Shown here: positions 1-12,548 of the stretch, piece by piece | How positions within the stretch are numbered: position 1 is the stretch's first letter | Layout of the letters: each line of letters begins with the position of its first letter | From: Gigaspora margarita | Lineage: Eukaryota > Glomeromycota > Glomeromycetes > Diversisporales > Gigasporaceae | DNA length: 64,000 nt | Assembly: GCA_009809945.1 (NCBI GenBank) | Contig: WTPW01001624.1 | Coordinates: 1 to 64,000 of the forward strand | Reading direction: 5' to 3' | Program-made: the position numbers and the translations under genes | Notes under the pieces: model-generated | Told to the model about the DNA's origin: nothing | The model's database searches: none | Seen by the model: the letters and a program-made list of their open reading frames with translations, nothing else

Positions 1-180
1 AAATAATTCTGATTATAATCGATTTATAAATATATAACGATTTAATATAAAAAATGATATATATTTATTTAGATATATATCGAGTTTTATCCAGTTAATC
101 GATATATAATGATATTTTATAATCGATATAAAACGATTAAGTGTTATATATCGATTAATATCTATATATAAAATTTGCAG
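1..180. other. AT-rich terminal stretch
   Basis: Almost pure A/T with short repeated motifs of the form ATCGATATA and several small palindromes around TCGA. No coding potential is visible. It directly precedes the dispersed repeat starting near position 185 and may belong to that repeat or to its insertion site. Confidence 0.5.
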
Positions 181-184
181 ATGT

Positions 185-955
185 TAACTTAGCTTTTGCA
201 ATTTCTGAATGTGCAAGAACGCGACTCTTACTTCAGAAAAATGAAGATTTGGGGCTTTGTTTATTATTTTTTTTTATTAGTTTGCTTACATTTTTTTGTT
301 TTTTTCATTTTGTTTTTTTTTTACTTATTTTTCTAATTTTTAATTTATTTTATTTATTTTTGACTTCTTCAATACTTTGCGACTTTTCTGGCACTTTAAA
401 GAAAACTAGTTTAACTTCTCTAGCACTTTGCAAGAACAAACTAGATTTCTCCGGCAATTTGCAAGAACATCAACACTTATGAGAAATTTTTTTTATTTTT
501 TTTTCACTTTACTATTTTTAGGAATTATTTAGAAAAAAAAAGTGAAATGAAGATTATAGCCAAAACAAAAGAAATAGCAAAAGCAAAAATGATAGAAAAC
601 AAAAAAGCAAAGATTAGGAATTATTTAGAAAAAAAGAGTGAAATAAAGGTTATAGCCAAAACAAAAGAAATAGCAAAAGCGAAGACGATAGAAAACAAAG
701 GAGCGAAAATAATAGCCAACTGTGGGGTGTGAGCGAAAATAAGTATGTAGGGCTAGTTTTTTGTATCTTAATAGAATTAGATGTGACGAAGTGTGAAATT
801 AGTTTAAAGTAATAATATAAAATAATACTGTAATATTAATTAAAAATATATTTATTAATAAATATAAAATATAATGTATAATAATAATAAAAAAATATAA
901 AATTTTATACGAAACCTTGTGAATTATTATAAAAACCTGTAAAAAAACATGATTA
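185..955 (+). repeat. Dispersed ~0.8-1 kb repeat, copy 1
   Basis: This block matches, in inverted orientation, the segment at about 44290-45260. Shared landmarks, in order, are a TTTGGGGCTT motif, several copies of CTTTGCAAGAA, a stretch with AATAATAGC followed by GAGCGAAAATAA, the motif GGGCTAGT, an ACGAAGTG motif, and an A/T run ending near GAAACCTTG and AAAAACCTG. Inside, about 105 bp are tandemly duplicated (541-700). Short open frames here are low complexity and not credible proteins. No clear terminal inverted repeats or duplications were found, so the class is unknown. Confidence 0.6.
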
Positions 956-1560
956 TATAAATATATATATCGTTTATTTATTTTTTAAAAATTTCAAAAA
1001 TTTGCAAAACAATGCGAAAACATCATACAATATGCAAATTATTGCCTGCTGCGACCCCTGAAGGGGGAGATGATTTGCATTTTTTTTATTTGGTCTATTT
1101 CGCAATATTGTACAATAAATTCTGTAATATAACCATAATATAACGTAATATATAAAGTAATAAATCGTATTAAACATAAGATATTCATTAGATTACAGGC
1201 CATAATATCTTATATAAGATTACATATATATAATTCGCTGATGTATGTCCAATGACAATACTGTCCCAAGGCAGGTACTTTGAAACCAAAAAAAAAATAA
1301 ACCTGTTCAGTAACAAAAAATACATATAAATATATTTAGACTCAGACTAGTATGCAAACTTTAGACCAGACCCAGACCAAACTCAAATTTAACTAAAAAA
1401 TCAAAATATAAAAGTCTGAGTCCAGTCTAAAAATCAGACCAAACTTAGATCTGTCTAAAGTTTGGTTTGAGTCTGGTCCGTAGAAGTGCTAATTGGCTAT
1501 AAACCAAAATTTGGGATTCAAATTACTACAGAGTACAGCCCACAGAAAAGTACATAAGGT
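956..1560. other. AT-rich spacer with partial hairpin
   Basis: No gene seen. A segment at 1335-1490 is built from repeated CAGACC/GTCTAAA motifs that pair partly with each other (AAACTTTAGACC against GTCTAAAGTTT), suggesting an eroded hairpin element. A short GC-richer patch lies at 1045-1075. Confidence 0.45.
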
Positions 1561-1565
1561 TGATG

Positions 1566-2316
1566 GGGTATTGTGGCCAGGTCAAAGTTTCTACTAATAA
1601 AATTTTTTAATAAGCAAATAGATTTTTGTAGAATTTTTATTATTTGACTATACATAATAAAGAATATATTACTGTAAAAAAATCTTTATATTATATATTG
1701 TTTTGGATATAACTAATTAGTACACAAATATAATATAAAAACTAGATTCTAGGGGGTGGGTATTGTGGCCAGTTTTTTGACAGCGAATAATTTTTGATCT
1801 ACTGGTCCGTTTTGGATGATTTTACCACCAAAATGATCGTCTCAGTGAGACGATTCTAACAAGCACAAAATTGTTAACATCCAATCACGGGATCCCAAGA
1901 TCGTTAAAGGTAAATTTGTAAAAATTTTGCAAATTTACTAATATAATTATATATATAAGATAAATCTANGTCGATCTTAGGACCCCNTGNTTGGATTTTG
2001 ANGATTTTATGCTTGTTAGAATCGTCTCACTGAGANGGTCATTTTGGTGGTAAAATCGTCCAAAACGGACCTGTGGATCAGAAGTTATTAACTATTAAAT
2101 ATTCTATATATATTTAATAATAAATTCAAATATGTGCAAAAACTTATATTTTGCATAAATGATATCTTGTGATCTAGTGATCGGAATTGGGCGAATTTTA
2201 TACCATTCAATTTGTCTCAATGAGACAAATCGAATGGTATAAAATTTATCCAATTCTGATCACTAGATCACAAGATATTTCACCTGGCCACAATACCCCC
2301 CCTGGCCACAATACTC
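1566..2316. mobile_element. Nested inverted-repeat element (MITE-like), outer boundary
   Basis: The outer ends carry GTATTGTGGCCAGG at 1568-1581 and its complement at 2301-2316. A second, inner pair of the same motif lies at 1761-1772 and 2283-2296. Between them are two long hairpins: one around GATCGTCTCAGTGAGACGAT (1830-1855) mirrored at 2010-2060, and one at 2165-2278 centred on a perfect palindrome (GTCTCAATGAGAC). No transposase is present. All N bases outside the big gap and the 62.5-kb region fall in this hairpin (1969, 1987, 1990, 2002, 2036), as expected for a structure hard to sequence. Confidence 0.7.
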
Positions 2317-2375
2317 TCATTTATCTTATATCACAAAAATATAGTAATAAAAATTTTTTAAAATTTTATTTTAAA

Positions 2376-2513
2376 TAAAACCTCTATATAGTCACTTTTT
2401 ATATTTTGTAAAATATTTGTAACTATATAGAAGTAACCTTTATATTAGTCATACCTCTTTATAATCACAACCTTTTGTATTCCGAAGGTGTGACTATAGA
2501 GAGAAATAACTGT
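2376..2513. mobile_element. Tigger/pogo-like terminus remnant
   Basis: The segment holds repeated TATAGTCAC / TATAATCAC motifs like the subterminal repeats of the large pogo-type element at 33842-40575. Read on the minus strand from 2513 it begins CAGTTATTTCTCTCTATAGT, resembling the CAGTCRTCYTCCTCTATAAT terminus of that element. A TA dinucleotide follows at the end. Only this end is recognisable, so it is a truncated or solo terminus. Confidence 0.5.
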
Positions 2514-2520
2514 ACATTGT

Positions 2521-5453
2521 ATAAATAAAAGTATAAATAACTATACAAATTACAACTTTTGTTTATTATTCTAAATTTTTTTAATATAGCTAATTTAATA
2601 AAAATAATTAAATTTAATATATAAGGTAACTAAATTTATTACTATATGTATATATATAATAGCCAATTTGCTTGTTTAATAGTATTTTTAAATACAGTAT
2701 TTAAATTGTTTACTTAATTATAAAATCATATATTTTAGCTTTAATTTGTTGTTATATTATTAAACTAATTTTTTTAAAATTTAAAAATACCATATTTTCG
2801 TCCATGCACGTCCCTAAATAATATAAGTACCGGTTTCTCTTTGCACAGCTACTTACATATAACGCATATGGTCATTATTTGAAAAAACAGGTTTATTAAA
2901 AAATCAACCCTTTGAAATAATACCCATGCGCGTACTCTAATTAATGTGCATATACCCAGAATAACACGCAGGTGGACATTATTTTGTGAAAATTGGTAAT
3001 AAAATATTTAGTTTAAATAGGTTAAATCTTATATAAAGAGATTAGCACTATATTTTAAAATCAAATTTATTTATTAAAACCAAATTGTTTGTATTATAAA
3101 TTCTTTTAAATAATTTTCTTATCTAAAATACAGAATAAAATATAAAGTAAATTTGTATCATATCATTTTACACGTATTATTTGAAGGCAAATTACCAAAT
3201 AAATTATAATTAATTTATACAATCTAGTTATACTTCTATAACTACTATATATTACTTATACAATATATTGTACATGCAGTATATAATAACAATATAATTT
3301 ATTTTTATTTTTATTTTTTAGTTTTATAATATATACAGTATATATTTATCTACTAATTACAGATTTATTTGATTTAAGTTAGTCGAATAATAAAACCATA
3401 AAAATAAAATTTAAAGCAAAAAAAAAGTAGATAACGCTTGTTATACAATATATTACAATTTTTTTTTTAAACTAAACAATTTAGAATATATTTTAATAAA
3501 AAGACGTTATATACTACAGTATAATTGTAAAATCATTTACAGTTTATATTTATAGATACTCTATATGAATTATTATTTATATTTATTTTGTTCACTTATT
3601 TACACAAATATTATGAATAAAAGAATTATGATACTGTATCTATCTCTAGCATTTAGTTAGGAAATATAAAAAAGTATTTGTATCACATGATCCAACAACT
3701 ATTAATTTTATTAAAATATTTGTGTCATATAATTAAATAATATAATTAAATAATTACATCATTTTATTCGTAAAAAGAGGGTTTGAAGCATTAAGATGTT
3801 TATAAAAGAATTTTCCAATTAATATACAGTAGCAAATTCACAAAATAAAATCATTTTGTAAATAATGCAGAGAGAACCAATAGCATATAAAAAGAATTTT
3901 AACAAAAAATGCAAACTCTAAAGTTAGAATAAATTATGTATATTATTTACTTATCAATTATAAATTTGTGACTAGTGACTTTACACACTTTAGCGATCCT
4001 GGCCGATAATAAAAAGAAAAAAAAATTGGCAAAACAAATAATCTGTTTTTACCAATGCTAAGAACAATCATGCCATTCCAATGTTTTACTAGAAAGTGAG
4101 TAAACCTAACATAACGATACGAGCAAGGTTTGAGCTAATTTTTAGGAAATTCCGACTAACCGACTAAGCCGACTAAGCCAATAAATTTATCATCTTAGTC
4201 ATAGCCGATAAATAATGATCAGCCAGAATCGCACTAAATTTAACATTCGCGAAGGTGGAATTCCTTGTGATAACTTTGAAGCTTTTATAAATATGTGATA
4301 ACTTTGAAGCTTTATAAATATTTACTCGATAAATTTAATTAAATATATCCATTTATCAATAAGAAAGGGTTATAAAAAAAAAAAAAAGCATTTCATAGAA
4401 GGTTACCCGGAGAAACATTGATAAGCAATTATATATAACTGGATCAACATATTTATTTTATAAATTTGTATTTCCTCACACAAATCGGTAATCTGTGAAA
4501 AAAATCCATCATTTAAAACATACAATATTACAGTATTACACAAAAAGGTCACTTCTTATCCTTCTTGGCGTGTCAACAAGATCATTTATTATTATTAATT
4601 ATTATTAATGTGTATATATATATATATCAAAATATATCAATGCTAACCTCATATTTTAATAGGGTGTATATACTTTGCCAGAATAGTCCCTAAGACTACG
4701 TACACAATCAGAATTACTTTATCGTAATAATCTGAGTGGTGATCATACCGATGTGATGTGGTTATACTTTAAGTCACTCCATATAATATCCATAATATCC
4801 ATAATATGATACTCAAACATTAACTCTAATATAATGCGATAATCAATGCTGTTTTATAGCATTACGATAAATGAGAAATTCATGGTCTTAGCGGCGCCTC
4901 AAGTTGTAGTACTAATTGTACTAATTCTAAGTTTATTTATTGCTCCGATGTCAGTTATACGTCAATTTACCAACAAAATCAGCTGACCGATCAAATAAAT
5001 ATATCACCAAATATCAAAGATTATATTACTGACGTTACTATAAATAAGTGACACAAGAGTGATACTTTTTTATCATAAAAAAAAATATTTGGCAAATATT
5101 TACTTTTTTTATAAAAAAAATTCTTATAAGAGTTTCACAATTAGCATGCTTAAAGAAATAAGTAAATAATCAAGATCATAAGCATATTAATTTATATTAT
5201 TATTGAACGTGTTAAATGAGTACGTATCTGGAATGTAACATACCACGTATAAAATTTTCTTTATGTCGTTACATTGAAACAGATAAAAAATCACTTGTAA
5301 ATAAATAAATAAATAAAAAAAAATTTTTTTTGAAATATTTTTACGCGGGGTTTCTCATGATAATGCATACGCTTATCTAAAAAAAAAAAAAATGTGGAGT
5401 AAGTATAACTTTTCTCCTTAAAATTTACCGGTTTTACATCGATAAAAAAAATA

Positions 5454-5490
<37 letters not shown>

Positions 5491-6189
5491 TGTTAAATTG
5501 TAGTTTTTTTATACAAATAATATAAATTGATTTTTATCAAATGTTAATTTTCAATATCTATCGGATCAGAATTTTCATAATGAATATATGCACCTATCAC
5601 ATATTGCAGATAAACTTTTTTAAGCACATACAGTACATTAATATGTACGTTTTTTTTAATCGATTTACAATATATCTTTATCAGATAAACAAAGTAAATT
5701 CTTTAAAATAAAACGTGTATAGTATTGTTATAATAGTAAAACGATATTATAACACAAAAATGACGCGATATTCTTAATATCTCGCAAAAAAAAAAACGAT
5801 TTGATAACGAACATTTATTAATTAATAGGTTCAAACTTTCAACATAGGAACCTTTATTCTTTATTCAACTTATAACATCGCAAACATTAATTTTTTCTTA
5901 TCAGCTAAATTACCATTATATAATGCAGTATGCTAAACTAATTTGAAGATTTTAAAGATTTTAAAAAAGGAATGATATTTAAATGTTCAAGAATGTTAAT
6001 TGTTCGTAACGAAACCACCATTTATCCACCGTTCACCGTTCACCATCCACCGTACGCCAAAAATTGTAGAATCCTATATGTGATAACCATAAATGAAATG
6101 ATAGTGATGATAATACCCTCTTTTTTTTTTGTGGTTTTTTTTTGATGCGCCGATCTCAACAAATCAATCAAGAATTTTTTTTTTTTTTG
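2521..6189. other. Long single-copy AT-rich intergenic region
   Basis: No gene could be supported. The stretch is about 80 percent A/T by eye, with homopolymer runs, an (ATA)n microsatellite at 5446-5487 and a direct duplication at 4275-4320. A handful of less A/T-biased patches (2800-2960, 4060-4260, 4890-5000) show no usable reading frame or recognised motif. It lies downstream of the PP1-subunit gene. Confidence 0.5.
5446..5487. repeat. (AAT)n microsatellite
   Basis: About fourteen uninterrupted ATA/AAT trinucleotide units following an A-rich run. Confidence 0.9.
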
Positions 6190-6840
6190 CTAATTTACAA
6201 GTTTCTTGATTAATTTGGAGTACGACATCTTGTTAGAATGGGGTGTCTCATACACAAACGACAAGATATTTGCCTCTATATATAAATTATGTAAAAGAAA
6301 AAAAAAAAAAGTAATTACAAAAGAAAATAGGATGTTATATAGGTTCTGACAACCATTGGAATATATTTTTTTTTGCAAAAGATTTTTTTTTATCAATTCA
6401 ATTCAGAGAACGACCCTGCGCATCCATCGTCTTCAACCTCAAATCATAAAAAACATTCAACATTCCTTTTTTTTGGTCCAAACCAAATAAAATAAAAATA
6501 TAGAAAATATAGATAATTTTGTTTTTTTTTTTAATATAGCTACATGAAATTGATAATATATAAATTGAATGCTTCGTTTTTTTTTTTTTTTTTTTTTTCT
6601 TTTTTTGATATAATGAATGCTTTAAAATGATGCTGTACGAATTTCCTTTTGCTTGCCAATAATATTAAAAATTTATAATCATAATAAAGTAATGTTTCTA
6701 GTGAAGACACTACAGGAAACAAGCAAATTAAGGTACAAAAAAAAATTCGAAATACCAACTATCATTTCCTCCGCATTCAAGCATAAAAAAAAATCTTTTT
6801 TTACATTGACCATTTATTGTTGAGAGCTTCTTTTTTTTTT
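6190..6840 (-). other. 3' flank of the CBM21 gene
   Basis: Region immediately downstream of the PP1-subunit stop codon. It is rich in T runs on the plus strand (A runs on the gene strand) and contains only short low-complexity open frames. It probably includes the 3' untranslated region, but no polyadenylation site can be fixed from the sequence alone. Confidence 0.4.
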
Positions 6841-8520
6841 TTAAGTCATCACCGGTGGTGAACCACTGTAGAAACAATATTGTTTTACAAGTTCACAATA
6901 AGAACTTGAACCAATTGCAGGTCTTGCTGAAGGTATAGCAATTGGATTTGAAGCACTATTCAATGATTCGAAACCAAGACCAATTCCACTAGGTGAATTT
7001 TTTTCCCATGAAGTCTTCTCTGTTTGTTCATTTGTTATTGGCATACCATCAATACAATTACCAGGGAAATAAGCAGAAAAGCTTTCATTGTTGTAATAAG
7101 ATTGTTGAAGTGTACGATTAATGTTGATAGTATTAGGACTGACAAAAGTAGTAACACCTTGAGCTGCTATCAATGATAAGCCAATGTCATAACGACCACC
7201 CATTGATTTATTAATTGTTATTGAAGTTGAAGAATTTATCATAGGTGGGGAACGAACAGGGGGTGAATCAGCTTCAAATTTCCTTGCACGATTATTTGCG
7301 GGAGTTGACCACTTGGAAGTAGTTGAAGGTGGTTGTTTCGATTTATTGTTCTTGTTAGATTGTGAAGATGACGACGAAATAGATTTTCTCTTAAAAGTAA
7401 CTTGATAGTTTGATCCATTATTATTATCCCAATAATCCTGATCATCAACTTTATAATGAACCGCGAAATACATAGTTTTACCATCAATTTGATTCCTTGA
7501 ATTATCAATTAATTCTATGGCAAATTTGAAAAGATCAAAACTATTCTTATTATCTTTATCCGGGACACCTTCAGCATAATCGGCAGATACTTCTGATACA
7601 GTTTGCCAAAAATCAAAAGTATATCTAACCTCAACACTTTTTTGGAAGGCAATATTTTGAACTTGAATACGACCTAAAAGTCTACGTTTATCAGAAGATA
7701 AAAAGATTGATTCTACAAATACAGGTTTTGATCTATGAGCTATAGTTATTAAAGGCATATTTGGAACGGTTATAGTAAGTTCATCATCCTTATTAACAAC
7801 TTTATTATCATCATCATTATCACTATCCAAATCAGACATTGAAAGTTCAAAATCATCATCATCGGATTCATCTGAAGATACTTCAGCACTAACAGCTTGT
7901 GGTTTTTGGGCACCCCTGAATAATTTAACTTGTTCTAAATCGGTATTAAAGTGGACATATTTTGGAAAAGTTGGAGTTGTTGGTTCAGATTTACCCTTTT
8001 TAAGGGAAGATTTTACTACTTCACCATTTTTTTTTCTAGGTAAAAAAGGAATTTCCGAAGAAATTGGAGTAATTAAATCCACTTTAATAGATGGGAGAGA
8101 AGGTTTTCTTGTAAAAGATTCAGGAGCCGATTTTCTTCTTGGGGAAGAAGAAAATTGTCTTGGGGAAGATGATAATAAAGGGGAAGTAGATAATATATCT
8201 TTAACTTGTTGAATAGCACTATCACGATCTGATTGATAATTTGATTTATTTTTAGAAATAAATTGTGGTTCGGATTTTTTTTCATTAATATTTGTATTCG
8301 TAGTCGTATTCGTAGTCGTATTCGTAGTTTTTGACGAAGTTGTAGAATGGGAAAGATTTGCGAAAGAATGATTAATAACGTTCTTATTTAAGTCATCTTG
8401 TTTCTTTTTCGAAATTCCAAAGGTTATTTTTGCCAATGGCCACCCACGATAATCCTGATTGCCAACTGGGGCACTGCCTTCATTTTTTTTATTGAGCGAT
8501 TTGGGTGGTACGAAAGGCAT
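6841..8520 (-). CDS. Protein phosphatase 1 glycogen-targeting regulatory subunit (CBM21 domain)
   Basis: The 559-residue intronless frame is a PP1 regulatory subunit that brings the phosphatase to glycogen, where the family dephosphorylates and activates glycogen synthase (yeast relatives: Gac1, Pig1, Gip2). Residues 187-191 (KYVHF) form an RVxF-type PP1-docking site. It is preceded by the SSLKK stretch (171-175) common before this motif and followed by an acidic segment (214-240). Residues about 265-378 form a CBM21 domain: the VRYTFDFW strand (298-305), the ADY of the next turn, and the YWDNN...NY signature (363-372). The N-terminal 180 residues and the C-terminal tail are Ser/Thr/Asn-rich and likely disordered, with SP sites. 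The start is the first ATG in a long open frame. The minus-strand sequence just upstream (ending at 8560) is a pyrimidine tract plus TTTTAG, suggesting a 5'-UTR intron. The family call is secure; the exact paralogue is not. Confidence 0.92.
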   Translation of the reverse strand: MPFVPPKSLNKKNEGSAPVGNQDYRGWPLAKITFGISKKKQDDLNKNVINHSFANLSHSTTSSKTTNTTTNTTTNTNINEKKSEPQFISKNKSNYQSDRDSAIQQVKDILSTSPLLSSSPRQFSSSPRRKSAPESFTRKPSLPSIKVDLITPISSEIPFLPRKKNGEVVKSSLKKGKSEPTTPTFPKYVHFNTDLEQVKLFRGAQKPQAVSAEVSSDESDDDDFELSMSDLDSDNDDDNKVVNKDDELTITVPNMPLITIAHRSKPVFVESIFLSSDKRRLLGRIQVQNIAFQKSVEVRYTFDFWQTVSEVSADYAEGVPDKDNKNSFDLFKFAIELIDNSRNQIDGKTMYFAVHYKVDDQDYWDNNNGSNYQVTFKRKSISSSSSQSNKNNKSKQPPSTTSKWSTPANNRARKFEADSPPVRSPPMINSSTSITINKSMGGRYDIGLSLIAAQGVTTFVSPNTININRTLQQSYYNNESFSAYFPGNCIDGMPITNEQTEKTSWEKNSPSGIGLGFESLNSASNPIAIPSARPAIGSSSYCELVKQYCFYSGSPPVMT

Positions 8521-8559
8521 GATGGATAAAGATATCGATATTATCGATGGTCAAATGGT

Positions 8560-8757
8560 CTAAAAGAGAATGAAAAAAATATATATATATAAAATTTATT
8601 AGGATTCTGAATTATATATACGACAATTCAGTTGTAATAAAGAAAGATTGTCTTTGATTATAAAGTTTATGAAAAAATAAACGCGCTTTGAAAATACAAA
8701 ATCAGAGCTAGGACGATAAATAACGATTTTTTAATATATATACAAGTGAAAACTCAC
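8560..8757 (-). other. Possible 5'-UTR intron of the CBM21 gene
   Basis: On the minus strand a T-rich tract followed by CTCTTTTAG ends at 8560, 40 bases before the start codon, and looks like a 3' splice acceptor. A candidate donor GTGAGT lies at 8757-8752. Another possible donor (GGTAAA) is near 8964. Inferred from splice motifs only. Confidence 0.35.
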
Positions 8758-10325
8758 TTAATGATGAGCTTAACTATATAAAAAGTAATGATTTTTGATA
8801 AAATGAAAATTTTGAAAATTTTAAGGGATTCTTTTTTTTTATATATATATATATATAATTATATAATTATATATAATAATTATTATTTTTTTTTTGTTTG
8901 TTTGAAAAAGTGGAGTAACGATGACAATTTATATAAAAAATTGTATTTATAATTTTATTTTACCTTAGAGAATTTGTCGAGTGACTGAAGGGCCGATGAA
9001 AAAAAAAAAAAAAAGAAACGAATAAAAAAATCGGGGTTTTTATACACTTGATTAACAGATAGTTAAATATTGATAAATATAAATAAAATAATAATTATAA
9101 AATAATAATTTATACAGTATCAGTATTTACTGTATACTACACTATTGCATATTCATATAAATTTATATATATATATATATAAATATATATATATAAATAT
9201 ATGTACACAAAAAAAAAAAATTTTTTTTTATATGGTAAATATTGAAGTTGTTATCAAAAATATCGCGTTCCTGGAAATGGAAAAAACTTTTTGGAATTTT
9301 TTGATTTATATATACACATTCAATTTTTTAAAATTGTTATTAATAATCACATACATCATTGATATTATTATTATTTCACTGGGATATTATATCATGTAAT
9401 ATCATGTAGATTATAGATTATTCTTTTTATCGGATCATTTATTATACAAAGAGATATGATGATAACAATAATATACTTCGCCTTTTTGCTATTTACATAA
9501 GATGGATGACAAGGTTTTTTCAGCTCTTTTTTTTTGATACGAAAAGATATCAAATAACATTTTAAAAACTTGTTTGTAAATCGGATGATAAAAAAACTCG
9601 AATGCTGTTGAGATTAAGTAAATAAGGTTTAAAAAAACTTAAAAAGACCAAATTTGTAAATCGGATGATGAAATCGGATGTTGTTGAAATTGAAAACCTA
9701 TTAATGTTAACATACGATTTTTTGGGGGGTTATGGTTAAAATAAAAGAATAGAGTATGTGTGGATTTGATTTATATTACTAAATTAAGGCTTCCAGATTT
9801 TCATCAATATCTGAGAATATTTCCCTTGGTCACGTGACCGTAATTAAATTTTTATTTAAAAAAAAAATTTTCTGCTTTAGATAAAGATCCTTATCAATTT
9901 TAATTATTTGATTTGATCTATTGTCGCTGTCCGACGAAGATTCCAATTGGGTAGGGAGTTTTTGGGCCGTCTTGAATTGACAGATAGTGTTACCGCAGGT
10001 ACTAATTATTATTTGTGTTTATTCATTTTATAATACAAAAAATACAATAATTTTTATTATTGCTCAAACAAACACTTATCATTTTTATCGTGGACATTAA
10101 TGAGGCGCTAAACATTATATTTACGCAGTTTTTATTTACATAGTAATTTTATGTGGTATAATTTAATTCTGAACCAGGAGATGCGTGTCCGACCAAGTTT
10201 CTTTAAACATTATCATTACGCAGGTTCCACATATCACTTATGTGTCACTTTTTCTTTCAACATTACATAGCTGATAGTAATCGGAATCAACAATTCCCAA
10301 AGATTTATAGTTTACAGTAGTTTAT

Positions 10326-10400
10326 AGTTATACTATAGGTTATACTGTAGGTTATACTGTAGGTTATACTGTAGGTTATACTGTAGGTTATACTGTAGAT
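10326..10400. repeat. 12-bp minisatellite
   Basis: About six tandem copies of TAGGTTATACTG, near perfect except at the first copy. No coding role is visible. Confidence 0.9.
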
Positions 10401-12371
10401 GTTTTCAATTTAATCAAATTTTTAAAATTCTTCTTAACCTTAACTGTTAAGAATTTCACCTAACATTTTAAAAATTACATCTTTTTTATTTCCAGATCAA
10501 GTTTCAGAAAAATAGCGATATAATTTCTGTAATTCTAGTAATTCTTAGGATGAAACCAAAGGGATTTTCGGAAAATAAGTTCATCCCTGAAACTGAAATT
10601 GGTTAAGCATATTCGGTCAACCCATAACCTGGAAATACATGTTTTCGTCTTACCGATAGACAATATCCTGCATTGTGTTTACCCAAATACCAGAACGTAG
10701 AAATGAGATCATTACTATGATTACTATTATTAACTATTATTTTTTTTTTACCATTAAGAAATCTCTCACAGAAAACGAAATCACTCAGATCATCTAGAGT
10801 TTTCTGGCTACAACAAGGTATTTTACCAAACACCAAAATTCCCGATATGAATTTACGCCACACTTATTCATTTCCTTACTGTGTATACAATAATTTTTTA
10901 TCCAGAAACGAAATCATTAAAATATATAAATATTATTATCTGTTATCTGTTATTATGCTACGTACGTACTTACGTACTTACGTACATTAATATTTTTTTT
11001 TTTAATAAATTAAAATAAATTAAAATAAATAATGCAGACCAGATCAACCGATAGCATACTTAAACATTACGCCACATTTACCTATATCACGGAAAAATTT
11101 CCGACAGTAATCATTACCTTACTTTAAATAAAAATCTTAAATAGTTACGCACTTGTCTAATTTATGATCCATTATATACGTAATTATGTGATAGGCGTTA
11201 AATCATGTACATTACTATCAATTCTTTTCAAAGTCTGACTCGTCAAAAAATGCATTAGAGAAGTGGCGTTCGGAAAGTAAAATGTGTATGGGGTGAATCT
11301 TTGATATTTCCAGACATTTTTTTTTTGGCGTCACTAATATAATTATCTTGCATTTACTGTAGAATTCTATCCAAGAATTATACTAAAAAAATTGTGCATT
11401 CGGTGAGTCGGTTATAACAGCCCTTTTTCATGACTTTCATGACTTTCATGACTTTCATAAGCTAAACCTTTGTTGAATTATAAAAAGTTTATTTATTAGA
11501 TTTAAACAAACTGTGTTAAAAATAAATTTTTCTTTGACGGTTTTAGTTTTTTTTTTAATTACCACTTTAATAAGAATTTTATTATATGATCTTATTATAG
11601 GATCCTTCATTGTTGTTTAGGAAAGACAGCAATCCATCTAGTGTAACTATAAATCTAACGATCATAATTTAAATTACGGCCTTCTGAAACCATTTTTATT
11701 AATGAAACTTTTTGGCATTGATTTTCAGGCGGGAATTCTTTTGTTTGACGAATACAGTACAGTATTCAATATTATCAATATTATCAATATTATCGTATGC
11801 GTAAATCAAAAAATTCATGTTTTACTACTTTCTAAATTAATTAACAAATTAGGAAATATATATGCACATAAAAAGTGAGTAAATTTTTTTAATCTTAAAA
11901 TTTGCATTATCATTTATATCAGATTTTTTTGTTTGTTTGATAAAAAAAAAAAAAAAATTTTTTTTTCACTTAACTCATCCCCTTAATTATATTATAACAA
12001 ACCCGACTAACAAGATGGAAATATTGATGTAGTTTAAACAAATAAGAAAACTTGATATTTGATAATGCTAATCAAAAGTCCTTTGTCGATTTGTTGTCCT
12101 TGCTTTATTTTAACGGGGTTAGTGTGTCAACCTATGCATTTACATATAGATTATAATGATTAAAATTATTATATAACTTACAATTTTTTTTTATTCATAG
12201 TGAAATGATTGGTTTGTTAATTAAAAATTTGTGTACTACATCTATTGACTACAATATACTGTAGCGAGAGATTCATTATAAGCTTATCGGAGAATTTTTA
12301 CACAGGTGGATGGTTTTAAGCATAATCTTACTATATCAAAAGAATCTATAGTAGATAACAAAGATGAAAAT

Positions 12372-12420
12372 AATAATAATAATAAATAATAATAATAATA
12401 ATAATAAAAATAATAATAAT
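12372..12420. repeat. (AAT)n microsatellite
   Basis: AAT trinucleotide run with a few interruptions. Confidence 0.85.
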
Positions 12421-12520
12421 ACGAACAAACTTTTAACCAATGTACAAAAAATTCGGGTTAACGCTCTCCCGACATACCATTAACTGTTAGGGTACTTTCA
12501 ATGCATTAAACCCCTTAAAA

Positions 12521-12548
12521 TATAAAGCAAAGCAAAGCAAAGCAAAGC
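12521..12548. repeat. (AAAGC)n microsatellite
   Basis: Five tandem AAAGC pentamers. Confidence 0.85.

Noticed and set aside
7239..8285. Two frames overlapping the CBM21 gene in other frames
   Set aside because: Shadow frames of a well-supported conserved gene.
10603..10863. 86-codon frame on the minus strand, not very biased in composition
   Set aside because: No recognisable domain, signal peptide, splice context or neighbour evidence; length is within chance expectation for 64 kb. Worth a homology search only.
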